A DNA stretch of 57,836 nt, taken from the NCBI GenBank assembly GCA_035651595.1, contig DASRFJ010000269.1:1-57836 (forward strand), in the 5' to 3' direction. Position 1 is the stretch's first letter; every line of letters starts with the position of its first letter. Positions 1 through 7,167 of the stretch are shown in pieces. Position numbers and translations under genes: made by a program. This DNA comes from JAFARZ01 sp035651595 (GTDB taxonomy: Bacteria; Actinomycetota; Actinomycetes; Streptosporangiales; Streptosporangiaceae). The notes beneath the pieces were generated by a model. That model was not told where the DNA came from. It made no database searches and saw only the letters and a program-made list of their open reading frames with translations.

Positions 1-100
1 CCCCGAGCCCCGACGTCCCGAGCCCCGACGTCCCGAGCACCGACGTCCCGAGCACCAACGTCCCGAGCACCGACGCACCGAGCGCCGATGCCCCGAGCCC
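1..100. repeat. 15-bp tandem repeat (CCCGAGCACCGACGT type)
   Basis: About six imperfect copies of a 15-bp unit run from the window edge to about position 100, decaying toward the right. The changes are mostly C/A and G/A substitutions. All three forward frames stay open through the array. In frame 3 it would encode a five-residue P-S-T-D-V repeat, which is typical of a low-complexity protein tail. The array is cut by the window edge, so its full length is unknown. Confidence 0.8.
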
Positions 101-140
101 CGCCGCCCCAACCCCGACGGCTTGGCCGAGGTCACTCTGA
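3..140 (+). CDS. Possible C-terminal tail of a Pro/Ser-rich protein (partial, 5' end outside window)
   Basis: Frame 3 is open from the window edge to a TGA at 138-140. It reads as P-S-P-D-V / P-S-T-D-V pentapeptides followed by a short Ala/Pro/Thr tail. Such linkers are common at the ends of actinomycete surface or secreted proteins. The other two forward frames and the reverse strand are also open in the repeat, so the coding assignment is uncertain. Nothing else of this gene is visible, so no function can be given. Confidence 0.35.
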   Translation, partial: PSPDVPSPDVPSTDVPSTNVPSTDAPSADAPSPAAPTPTAWPRSL

Positions 141-203
141 CACCGCTAGCCCCAGGCGTCACGTGCTCTTTTCGCAGCCCCGGGTTCGTGTGTTACTTGA
201 GTG

Positions 204-306
204 GCGTTAGTTTCCTCTGTGACCGCTCTTGTGTTAGAAAAGTGCTTCATGTTAAGAAAGGCGTCGGATCTGCACCCTTTTCTTACAGAGAGCCCTTTTC
301 TGACAT
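204..306. repeat. Palindromic repeat element, copy A (four TGTTAGAAAAG-type units)
   Basis: This lies in the 141-517 stretch, which has no gene I can support. Positions 232-261 hold two direct units (TGTTAGAAAAG, then TGTTAAGAAAGG). Positions 275-305 hold two more in inverted orientation (TGTCAGAAAAGG and TGTAAGAAAAGGG on the minus strand). The central spacer is about 13 bp. The same arrangement, including the spacer GGATCTGCACCCTTTTC and an upstream CGTTAGT..TGTGAC block, recurs at 55749-55825. It would fold as a long hairpin. Confidence 0.75.
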
Positions 307-517
307 GGAAGGTGGGGTCGAGCGCGGGAATATATGGCGCGAATCGGGCAATTCTCCGTGCTTAGGTGGCGTGGCGCCCCGCCAAGGGTGCGGCTCGGCG
401 TCGGTCGGGCTGGCGCCGCGAGTCACAGCGGTCCCTTTAACCTCTCAAGCACCGGGGACGCGGGCGTGTCCGCGTCGGCTTCGGGGTCCGGCATGCTGAG
501 GGTCGGAGGTGGTGCGG

Positions 518-1294
518 GTGAACGACACCGGCGCGGTGCGCGTGGAGCGGGCTGGGGCGGTCTGGACGGTGCTGCTGAACCGGCCCGAGCGGCGGAACGC
601 GGTGGATGGGGCGACGGCGGCGGCGCTGGCGGCGGCGTTCCGCGCGTTCGACGCCGATCAGCAAGCGGCCGTGGCGGTGGTGCACGGGGAGGGCGGCGTT
701 TTCTGTTCCGGCGCTGACCTGACCACTATCGGAACCGAACGGGGTAACCGGGTCACCCCGGACGGGGACGGACCGATGGGCGTGAGCCGGCTGCGGCTAT
801 CGAAGCCGGTGATCGCGGCGGTGTCCGGGTACGCGGTGGCCGGCGGGCTGGAGCTGGCACTGTGGTGCGACCTGCGGGTCGCCGACGAGACCGCGGTGTT
901 TGGCGTGTTTTGCCGGCGCTGGGGCGTGCCGCTGATTGACGGCGGAACGGTGCGGCTGCCGCGGCTCATCGGGACCAGCCGGGCGATGGACATGATCTTG
1001 ACCGGACGCGCCGTCGACGCGGCCGAAGCCGCCGCCATCGGGCTGGCAAACCGGCTGGTCCCGGCCGGCCAGGCGCTGTCCGCGGCGCGAGAGCTGGCGG
1101 CGGAGCTCGCGTCGTTCCCGCAGCTCTGCCTGCGCGGTGATCGTGCGTCGGTGCTGGCCCAGCAGGGGCTCGATGAGACGGCCGCGATGTCGGCGGAGTT
1201 CGCGTTCGGGCAGGCGGCGTTGCGAACGGAGGCGCTGGCCGGTGCCGCGCGCTTCGCCGCGGGCGCGGGCCGTCACGGCGGTAAGGCACACTGA
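518..1294 (+). CDS. Enoyl-CoA hydratase/isomerase family protein (crotonase fold)
   Basis: 258 residues, normal for a crotonase-fold enzyme acting on acyl-CoA thioesters. Visible motifs are the oxyanion-hole segment GEGGVFCSGADL (near residue 70) and GYAVAGGLELALWCD (near 110), which keeps the glutamate corresponding to Glu144 of rat enoyl-CoA hydratase. The second catalytic acid position (Glu164) falls in WGVPLIDGGT, where no Glu is seen, so hydratase activity is not certain. GTG at 518 is preferred because GGAGG lies 8 nt upstream; an earlier GTG at 509 overlaps that site. It is followed after 4 nt by the TOPRIM gene, so the two are probably co-transcribed. Confidence 0.88.
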   Translation: MNDTGAVRVERAGAVWTVLLNRPERRNAVDGATAAALAAAFRAFDADQQAAVAVVHGEGGVFCSGADLTTIGTERGNRVTPDGDGPMGVSRLRLSKPVIAAVSGYAVAGGLELALWCDLRVADETAVFGVFCRRWGVPLIDGGTVRLPRLIGTSRAMDMILTGRAVDAAEAAAIGLANRLVPAGQALSAARELAAELASFPQLCLRGDRASVLAQQGLDETAAMSAEFAFGQAALRTEALAGAARFAAGAGRHGGKAH

Positions 1295-1298
1295 GCAA

Positions 1299-1862
1299 AT
1301 GGACGGGGCGCAGCAGGCCAGGAGAATCGTCCTGGTCGAAGGTCTGAGCGACGCCGGGGCGGTGCACGCGCTGGCCACGCGCGGCGGCCATGACCTGGCA
1401 GCCGAGGGTATCGCTGTGATGGCCATGGGCGGAGCCACCAACATCCGGCGCTACCTGGAACGATTCGGCCCCCATGGGCTGGGCGTGCCGGTGGCGGGCC
1501 TGTGCGACGCGGGGGAGGAGCCGGATTTCCGCCGGGGCCTGGAACGAGCCGGCCTCGGCAGCGACCTCGCCCGCGCCGGCTTTTTCATCTGCGTCGCGGA
1601 CCTGGAGGACGAGCTGATCCGCGCGCTCGGCGTGTCCGCGGTCGAGGAGGTGATCGCGGCGCACGGTGAGATGGGGTCGTTCCGCACCTTCCGTAAACAG
1701 CCCGCGCAGCGCGAGCGGACCGCCGCGCAGCAGCTGCGCCGGTTCATGGGCACCAGATCCGGCCGGAAGATCGAGTACGGCCGGGCCCTCGCCGACGCGC
1801 TCGACCCAGGCCGGGTACCCCCGCCGCTCGAGCGGCTGCTCGCCTACGTCTTGGGCGGGTAG
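1299..1862 (+). CDS. Stand-alone TOPRIM (OLD-type) nucleotidyl transferase/hydrolase domain protein
   Basis: 187 residues, essentially one TOPRIM domain. The N-terminal strand with the conserved Glu is IVLVEGLSDAGAVHAL (residues about 9-24). The acidic metal-binding motif appears as GLCDAGEEPD (about residue 68). The pattern resembles the C-terminal nuclease domain of OLD-family endonucleases, but no ABC-type ATPase domain is present or encoded nearby. ATG 1299 begins 4 nt after the enoyl-CoA hydratase stop. The 3' end overlaps the convergent PPOX gene by 19 bp. Substrate unknown; a DNA or nucleotide phosphodiester role is inferred from the fold only. Confidence 0.75.
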   Translation: MDGAQQARRIVLVEGLSDAGAVHALATRGGHDLAAEGIAVMAMGGATNIRRYLERFGPHGLGVPVAGLCDAGEEPDFRRGLERAGLGSDLARAGFFICVADLEDELIRALGVSAVEEVIAAHGEMGSFRTFRKQPAQRERTAAQQLRRFMGTRSGRKIEYGRALADALDPGRVPPPLERLLAYVLGG

Positions 1863-2494
1863 AGGGCCCGGACGTAGCCAGGTAGCGGGGTGCCGGGCGG
1901 AACCCCGTCGGCTTGGGCCGGCTGACCGAAGGCGATCCCGGCCGGCACCACGCCCGCCCAGACAGGCAACGTCCAGTCGCTGTCCGGGTCGAGGGTGGGA
2001 CCCGTACGGATCTTGACCGACGCGGCGTCGATGGCGACCCGCCATAGCGCGGTCTCGCGCAGCTCGGCGGCGGTAGGCTCGCGCACCTCCGCCCATCTCC
2101 CCGGCACCAGGTGGTCGGTGACCGCTCTGAGCCCGGCCCTGGCCTCGTCCAGATCTGTGACCGGCACGGCCTGGCCGTGCACGGTAACCGAGCGGTAGTT
2201 CATCGAGTGATTCCTGGCCGACCTGGCCAGCACAAGCCCGTCCAGCAGCGTCGCGGTGACGCACACCGGGCTGCCCGCGGCCGTGTCGCGAAACACTCCG
2301 GCGACCGGCGATCCGTGTAGGAACAGCTGGTCATCAGCACGGCCGAACGCCATCGGCAGCACCACCGGGCGACCGCGCCGGATCGTGGCGACGTGGCACA
2401 GCGGCGCCGCGTCAAGCACCGCGTAGACCGTCGTCGCGCCGTATCGGGCCCGGTCCGGCTTGCGGCGCACGCGTACCAGCGGATCTTGACTCAT
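1844..2494 (-). CDS. Pyridoxamine 5'-phosphate oxidase (PPOX)-like flavin-binding family protein
   Basis: 216 residues, starting at ATG (complement of 2492-2494). The sequence has the split-barrel PPOX pattern near the N-terminus (LCHVATIRRGRPVVLPMAF, residues 32-50) and the strand LFLHGSPVAG typical of the NimA-like/FMN-binding subgroup. Such proteins bind FMN or a related cofactor and reduce small substrates; true PLP synthesis is not implied. It stands back to back with a MocR-type gene, a classic pairing in which MocR controls a vitamin B6-related gene, but that regulator is broken here. Confidence 0.82.
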   Translation of the reverse strand: MSQDPLVRVRRKPDRARYGATTVYAVLDAAPLCHVATIRRGRPVVLPMAFGRADDQLFLHGSPVAGVFRDTAAGSPVCVTATLLDGLVLARSARNHSMNYRSVTVHGQAVPVTDLDEARAGLRAVTDHLVPGRWAEVREPTAAELRETALWRVAIDAASVKIRTGPTLDPDSDWTLPVWAGVVPAGIAFGQPAQADGVPPGTPLPGYVRALYPPKT

Positions 2495-3493
2495 GGTGCC
2501 AGGTTAGGCGTCGACCTGCGCCGTGCCTTGGCCGGTTACCTCGGCCGCGCCCGAGGGGTGGACGCCGATCCGGCCCGGCTGCTGATCTGCAGCGGCTTCA
2601 CCCATGCGCTGGCGATACTGTGCCTGGCATTGCGCCGGGACGGCGTCGGCGCGCTCGCGGTCGAGGACCCGTGCGCGCCGCGGTACCGCGAGCTGGTGCG
2701 GACCATGGGCCTGGATGTGGTGCCGGTGGCATGCGACGCGGACGGCCTTCGAGTCGACCTGCTCGCTTCGTCCGGTGCCAGAGCGGTGCTGGTCACGCCG
2801 GCGCACCAGTACCCGCTCGGCGTCACCATGTCCGCGGCGCGGCGCACCGCGCTGGTGGCGTGGGCGCGTACGCAGCACGCGCTGATCATCGAGGACGACT
2901 ACGACGGTGAGTTCCGGTACGACCGGCAGCCCGTCGGCGCGCTTCAGCCGCTGGATCCGGAGCACGTCGCCTACGTGGGCAGCGCCAGTAAGACGCTGGC
3001 GCCGGGGCTTCGGCTGGGCTGGCTCGCCGTTCCGGATGGCCGGGTGCGCGCCGTCGCGGCGATGAAGGAAAACCTGGACCGCGGCGGCGCCATCCTGGAC
3101 CAGCTCACATTCGCCGAGTTCATCGACAGCGGCGCGTTCGACCGGCAGATCCGCCGCATGCGGACGGTCTATCGCCGTCGGCGTGACGAACTGGCGCGGG
3201 AGATCGCCGCGCACCCGGCACGGCCTGGGCTGGCGGGTATCGGGCTGGCGGGCATCGCCGCCGGACTGCACGCCGTGATCTACCTGCCCGAGCACTGCGG
3301 GACGGCGGACCGGCTGCGGGACCGGGCGGCCAGGAATTCGATCGCGCTCGACGCGCTGACCGGTTACTGGGTCCGGCCGCCCGAGCCGTGCCCGCAGGCC
3401 ATCGTCGTCGGGTTCGGCACCCAGGCGGGGGCACGCGTACCGGCCCGGCCTGCGGGCGCTGGCCAGGCTGCTAGAGACCGTTCGGGAACGTGA
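2495..3493 (+). pseudogene. MocR/PdxR-type GntR regulator, truncated at 5' end and frameshifted at 3' end
   Basis: What remains is the aminotransferase-like domain: the fold-start segment GARGVDADP.LLICSG, the YDGEFRYDRQPVGALQ region (the stretch IIEDDYDGEFRY) and the PLP-lysine region GSASKTLAPGLRLGW. The winged-helix GntR domain expected upstream is absent, because the reading frame runs straight into the start of the opposite-strand PPOX gene. At the 3' end the frame breaks in a run of five G near 3425. Dropping one G restores the family-like ending GHAYRPGLRALARLLETVR. Both defects argue for a decayed gene, although the 3' frameshift alone could be a base-calling error. Confidence 0.75.
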
Positions 3494-4328
3494 TGGAGAT
3501 CGGCGCGATCAGCGGGGTGCCGACCTCTAGCTGGATCTGGGCGTGGGCGGTCAGCGGAATGCCGCGCGGGTCGCCCTGGTAGACCTTGCCGTTGTAGATG
3601 GCGGTGACGTGGCCCTTGGCGGGGCCGACCTGGGTGGTGCTGAGCGGCTGGCCCCACTCATCGAAGAAATCGCCGAGGGTGTACGTCCGCTGAACGGGCG
3701 ACTCGATATGGATGATGCCGTCGGCGGCATGGGTGTGCAGCCAGTAAAAGCACGTGCCATTCTCGATGAACGCACCGGTCGGGGTCTGCGTCGCCTGCGC
3801 GCCGGGGATGCCGATTCCCGCGGGAACCTGGCGCGCCTGGCCGTTGACGAAGATCGTCAGGTGCGCGTGGATGTGGAACAGCGTCTGCTCCGACGTCTGA
3901 CAGCCGATGCCGTCGATGCTCTGGCCCGTGGTGGTCGCGGCGGTCCCGGCCAGCCCCGTGCCGCTGGGCATCGGCACGCCCTCCGGGCCGGCCGGGCCGG
4001 CTGCGGGGGCCGGCTGAAGGGTGCCGAGCGTGCTCAGCGAGGCGAGCTGGACGCCGCCGGTGCTGGACGGACTGCCGCCGGCGGTCAGCGCGATGCTGAT
4101 CCCGACCGCGGCCGCCACCACGCCCGCACCGCCGCCGATCAGTGCGTTGCGGCGCCGCTTGCGCCGGGCTTCGGCCGCGCGCTGCGCCTGGATCTTGGCG
4201 CTGGCGCCGCTCCTATCCGCCTTCCTGGCTTCCGCTTTCCTGGCGCCCGCCTTCTTGTTGCGGCCTGATCCGCCCGCATTGTTGCGGGCTGGCCCGCCGC
4301 CATTCTTCGACCCGCTGCCTGCGGACAC
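3471..4328 (-). CDS. Membrane-anchored protein with conserved His motifs, function unknown
   Basis: 285 residues. There is a basic, Lys/Arg-rich cytoplasmic N-terminus (1-60), one transmembrane segment (about 62-84), then an extracellular Gly/Pro/Ala linker and a compact C-terminal domain. That domain carries HIHAHLTIFVNG and WLHTHAADGIIHIESP. This His-rich pair recurs in unnamed actinobacterial and archaeal secreted proteins; metal binding is a reasonable guess but unproven. It is divergent from the BlaI gene with a strong dyad between them, so it may belong to the BlaI regulon. The last 23 bp overlap the MocR relic. Confidence 0.7.
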   Translation of the reverse strand: MSAGSGSKNGGGPARNNAGGSGRNKKAGARKAEARKADRSGASAKIQAQRAAEARRKRRRNALIGGGAGVVAAAVGISIALTAGGSPSSTGGVQLASLSTLGTLQPAPAAGPAGPEGVPMPSGTGLAGTAATTTGQSIDGIGCQTSEQTLFHIHAHLTIFVNGQARQVPAGIGIPGAQATQTPTGAFIENGTCFYWLHTHAADGIIHIESPVQRTYTLGDFFDEWGQPLSTTQVGPAKGHVTAIYNGKVYQGDPRGIPLTAHAQIQLEVGTPLIAPISITFPNGL

Positions 4329-4346
4329 CGCGACTCCCCTCAGAAT

Positions 4347-4372
4347 CTACTGCCTACGTACGTAGATAGTAG
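4347..4372. promoter_or_regulatory. BlaI-type operator dyad
   Basis: A 26-bp imperfect palindrome made of CTACT, 2 nt, CTACGTACGTAG, 2 nt, AGTAG, followed at once by a further AGTA. It lies between the divergent His-motif membrane protein and the BlaI regulator. CTAC/GTAG half-sites fit BlaI-family operators of mycobacteria as I recall them. It is placed to control both directions and so to autoregulate blaI. Confidence 0.6.
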
Positions 4373-4432
4373 TATAGGCATCGTTTTATTCCATAAGCCC
4401 GTATGCTGGGCTGGCGGCGGATCGGAGATGGT

Positions 4433-4807
4433 GTGCGCGGGTTCGGAGAGCTGGAAGCGGTTGTCATGCACCGGGTGTGGGAGCACGACAGCCCGGTGAC
4501 CGTGCGCGAGCTGTTCGACGAGCTGCGGCGGGAACGGGCGATCGCCTACACCACGGTGATGAGCACGATGGACAACTTGCATCGTAAGGGCTGGCTGGAC
4601 CGGGTCAAGGAGGGCAAGGCGTATCGCTACGCGGCGACCGCTAGCCGCGAGGAGTACAGCGCGCGGCTAATGCGTGAGGCGCTCGTCGGCGGCGGGGACA
4701 CCGAGGCCGTGCTCAATCACTTCGTCGCGCAGATGAAGGGCGACGAGTCCGAGGTTCTCCGCGCCGTGGTCGAGCGGCTTGCCAGGGAGCCTGAGGAGCT
4801 CCGGTGA
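4433..4807 (+). CDS. BlaI/MecI/CopY family transcriptional repressor
   Basis: 124 residues from GTG 4433, which has GGAG 5 nt upstream; an in-frame ATG at 4403 lacks a ribosome site but could serve a leaderless message. The winged helix is typical: FGELEAVVMHRVWEHDSPVTV at the N-terminus, then AYTTVMSTMDNLHRKGWL, the recognition helix and wing region. The family represses beta-lactamase-like or copper genes and is inactivated when a partner membrane protease cleaves it. Its stop overlaps the start of the M56 protease gene by 4 nt, the usual BlaI-BlaR arrangement. Confidence 0.93.
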   Translation: MRGFGELEAVVMHRVWEHDSPVTVRELFDELRRERAIAYTTVMSTMDNLHRKGWLDRVKEGKAYRYAATASREEYSARLMREALVGGGDTEAVLNHFVAQMKGDESEVLRAVVERLAREPEELR

Positions 4808-5778
4808 TCGCCGCACTTGTCGTCTTCGGGTACGCGGTGCTTGTCGCGTGGCTGCTGCCCGCCGTGCTGACTCCGCTGACCGAGAGCGGGTCCGGCGCCC
4901 GGCTCGGCATCGCGGTCTGGCTCACCGGCATGACCAGCGTGCTCGTCTCGGCCGGCGTCGCGGTGGCGTTGCTGATCCGGTCGGCGGTGACCGGCTGGTC
5001 GCGGTTCGCCGAGGCGCTGTGCCGGTCGGTCGCGGGTACCTCGTGCACCCCGGTGGTGTACCGGAGCGCGCTGTACGAGCTGGGGCTGGCCGCCGCCGCG
5101 CTGATCGCGACGATGGCCGGCCTGATGCTCACCTGGCGTTACGGCAGGCGAGTGCAGCAGGCCCGGCGCAGCACCCGGGCGCACGCCGAGGCGGCCCGCA
5201 TCACCGGCCGTTCGGATACCCCGGGCGTGCCGGAGGCAGCCAGGGGTGTCGTCGTGCTGGACGCTGTTCAGCCGGCCGCCTACTGCGTACCGGGACGTCC
5301 GGGCACGATCGTGGTCACCAGTGGTGCGCTGGCGGTGCTCGAGCCGCGGCAACTCGGTGCAGTGCTGGCACATGAGCGGGCGCATCTGTCAGGCAGACAC
5401 CACCTGCTGACCGGGCTCACCAGATGCCTCGCCGCGGTCTTCCCGGCGGTCCCGATGTTCCGGCACGGCTCGGGCGAGGTTTCCAGGCTCGCCGAGATGA
5501 GTGCTGACGACGCCGCGGCGCGGCGCGCGGGCCGCAGGCCGCTGATCGAGGCGCTGCTCGCGATCGGCACCGGGGCGGCCATCGCGGGGGAGCCGGGGGC
5601 GGGGGAGCCCGGCGCTGCGCTAGCGGTGGCGGGGTATGCGGTCGCGGCGCGGGTGCACCGGCTGCTCGACCCGCCGCGGCGCGCGAGACGGGTCCGGCTG
5701 GCGCTGGTGCTGACGTCGGTGCTCGCGGTTCTTCCGGTGGTATCCGGGCTCGTCTTCGCGCTCGCCGCCGCGGCGTAA
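4804..5778 (+). CDS. M56 family (BlaR1-like) membrane metallopeptidase
   Basis: 324 residues with several hydrophobic segments and the zinc protease signature HERAH (about residue 190) in LAHERAHLSGRHH. In this family the protease cuts or signals to the BlaI repressor. No penicillin-binding sensor domain follows, so the stimulus is unknown, as in the shorter actinobacterial members. GTG 4804 overlaps the blaI stop (GTGA), indicating translational coupling. The region around 5590 is locally repetitive (Gly-Glu-Pro-Gly-Ala repeats). Confidence 0.9.
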   Translation: MIAALVVFGYAVLVAWLLPAVLTPLTESGSGARLGIAVWLTGMTSVLVSAGVAVALLIRSAVTGWSRFAEALCRSVAGTSCTPVVYRSALYELGLAAAALIATMAGLMLTWRYGRRVQQARRSTRAHAEAARITGRSDTPGVPEAARGVVVLDAVQPAAYCVPGRPGTIVVTSGALAVLEPRQLGAVLAHERAHLSGRHHLLTGLTRCLAAVFPAVPMFRHGSGEVSRLAEMSADDAAARRAGRRPLIEALLAIGTGAAIAGEPGAGEPGAALAVAGYAVAARVHRLLDPPRRARRVRLALVLTSVLAVLPVVSGLVFALAAAA

Positions 5779-5906
5779 GCCCGACCTGGGTTGACGCCGG
5801 GTGGAGGTGGCGGTTCCACCTTGGGTCCACCCGTGCGCCGACGCGACGGCAGGCCTCCGATCCCTAACGTGAGATGCATAACCGCACCTCACATAGGGAG
5901 CCTGAA

Positions 5907-6443
5907 GTGGACGCCAGCGTCATCATCCTCAACGTCGTCATCCTGGCCATGGTGCTGGTCTCGGACCTGGGCACCCGCAAGGTCAGTGCGCTCCGGCTGG
6001 CCCGGCCGTTCATTGCCGCCGGAGTAGTCGTCCCGATGTACTTCCAGGGCGTGACCACCTCTGGCAACGGGCTGCTGGTGGAGGTCGCTGGCGCGGCCGC
6101 CGGCCTGGCACTGGGCGTGCTCGCCGCCGGTTTCCTGCGGGTGTCCCGCGACCCTGCCACCGGCACGGTCATCTCCCGGGCCGGTGCGCCGTACGCGGCG
6201 ATCTGGGTCGGCGTCGTGGCCGCGCGCATCTTCTTCGACTACGGCTCGAAGCATCTGTTCACCGCCTCGCTGGTGCAGTGGGGCATGGCGAATCACGTCA
6301 CGGTGGCGGCGCTGACCGACGCGCTGATCTTCTTCTCGGTCGCGATGCTGCTAGCCCGCACCGGATCGCTGGCGATCCGCGCCCGTGGCGTCCAGTCCCG
6401 CACCCGGCGAGCCGCGGCCGTCGGCTACACCACCGCCGCCTGA
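5907..6443 (+). CDS. Multi-pass membrane protein, function unknown
   Basis: 178 residues from GTG 5907, supported by GGGAG at 5896-5900. Hydrophobicity suggests about five transmembrane segments: residues about 5-20, 32-48, 60-78, 98-115 and 135-155. The soluble tail is short and Arg-rich. Its gene stands alone between the M56 protease and a DUF1269 gene and is followed by a 40-bp palindrome. I do not recognise a family with a known activity. Confidence 0.75.
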   Translation: MDASVIILNVVILAMVLVSDLGTRKVSALRLARPFIAAGVVVPMYFQGVTTSGNGLLVEVAGAAAGLALGVLAAGFLRVSRDPATGTVISRAGAPYAAIWVGVVAARIFFDYGSKHLFTASLVQWGMANHVTVAALTDALIFFSVAMLLARTGSLAIRARGVQSRTRRAAAVGYTTAA

Positions 6444-6457
6444 CCCCGTATCGCAGC

Positions 6458-6497
6458 GCAGTTGGCCTCCCGCCGGTACCGGCGGGAGGCCAACTGC
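6458..6497. terminator. 40-bp perfect palindrome, probable factor-independent terminator
   Basis: Twenty-base arms meet at a central GGTACC with no unpaired loop base, starting 15 nt after the stop of the membrane-protein gene. There is no U tract, but hairpins without one are common presumed terminators in high-GC actinomycetes. Confidence 0.65.
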
Positions 6498-6599
6498 AAG
6501 TTGCGTGAGGGCGCGTAAACCGTCTGTGACCTGCGGCGTAAGGTGGGTGACGAGGCCGCTATCGGACGGCAGACCTCGAACGACTGAGGGAGGCGCAAG

Positions 6600-7085
6600 A
6601 TGTCGGATCTGATCGTGATCGGGTACGAGAATCCGGAAATCGCCCATCAAGCGTACGAGCAGGTGCAGCGCTTGCACCGTGATTTCGTCGTCGACTTGCG
6701 CGGGCTCGCCATCGTCGACGTCGACGCTGACGGCAAGACCCACGTTCACACACCTCAGCGGATAATCAGCCGGTCCGCGGCGACCGGCGCGATCTTCGGC
6801 CTGATGATCAGCCTGCTGTTCTTCGTCCCGGGCATGGTCCTGCTAGGCGGCGCGATCGGCGCACTGATGGGCACCTTCAACAAATCGGGCATAGACGCCC
6901 AGTTCCGCGACCGCGTGGAGCACCTGCTCGAGCCAGGCCATTCGGCCGTGGTGATCATGGCCTCGAAGGTCACCGAGGATAAGTTCACCGCCGCCATGCA
7001 GCCGTTCGGCGGCACCGTCCTCAAGACCTCGCTGTCCGACAGCGACGAAAAGGAGCTCGCCGAGGAACTCGTCGGACAGAGCTGA
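6600..7085 (+). CDS. DUF1269 family membrane-associated protein
   Basis: 161 residues. The N-terminal alpha/beta part (SDLIVIGYENPEIAHQAYEQV) and the central Gly-rich hydrophobic hairpin (TGAIFGLMISLLFFVPGMVL then GGAIGALMG, residues about 62-97) are the DUF1269 pattern. A C-terminal alpha/beta part follows. A strong GGAGG lies about 8 nt before ATG 6600. The role of the family is unknown; members are often seen with stress genes. It is convergent with the sialidase-like gene across a bidirectional hairpin. Confidence 0.85.
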   Translation: MSDLIVIGYENPEIAHQAYEQVQRLHRDFVVDLRGLAIVDVDADGKTHVHTPQRIISRSAATGAIFGLMISLLFFVPGMVLLGGAIGALMGTFNKSGIDAQFRDRVEHLLEPGHSAVVIMASKVTEDKFTAAMQPFGGTVLKTSLSDSDEKELAEELVGQS

Positions 7086-7113
7086 GCAAGCCTGCTCGGG
7101 CACCTCGCCACCC

Positions 7114-7155
7114 GCCCGGCCGGCCGGCATCGTGATGGTGCCGGCCAGCCGGGGC
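7114..7155. terminator. Bidirectional terminator hairpin
   Basis: A GC-rich inverted repeat with 16-bp arms (GCCCGGCCGGCCGGCA and its near-complement, one mismatch/bulge) and a 9-nt loop. It sits in the 82-bp space between two convergent genes and can serve both. Confidence 0.6.
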
Positions 7156-7167
7156 GCGTGCGGTAAC

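Noticed and set aside
1..100. CRISPR-like array
   Set aside because: Units are contiguous 15-mers without spacers, so it is a simple tandem repeat; the same holds for 50077-50160.
966..2264. 432-codon minus-strand frame across the crotonase and TOPRIM genes
   Set aside because: Antisense to two well-supported genes, Arg/Gly/Pro-rich with no family motif.
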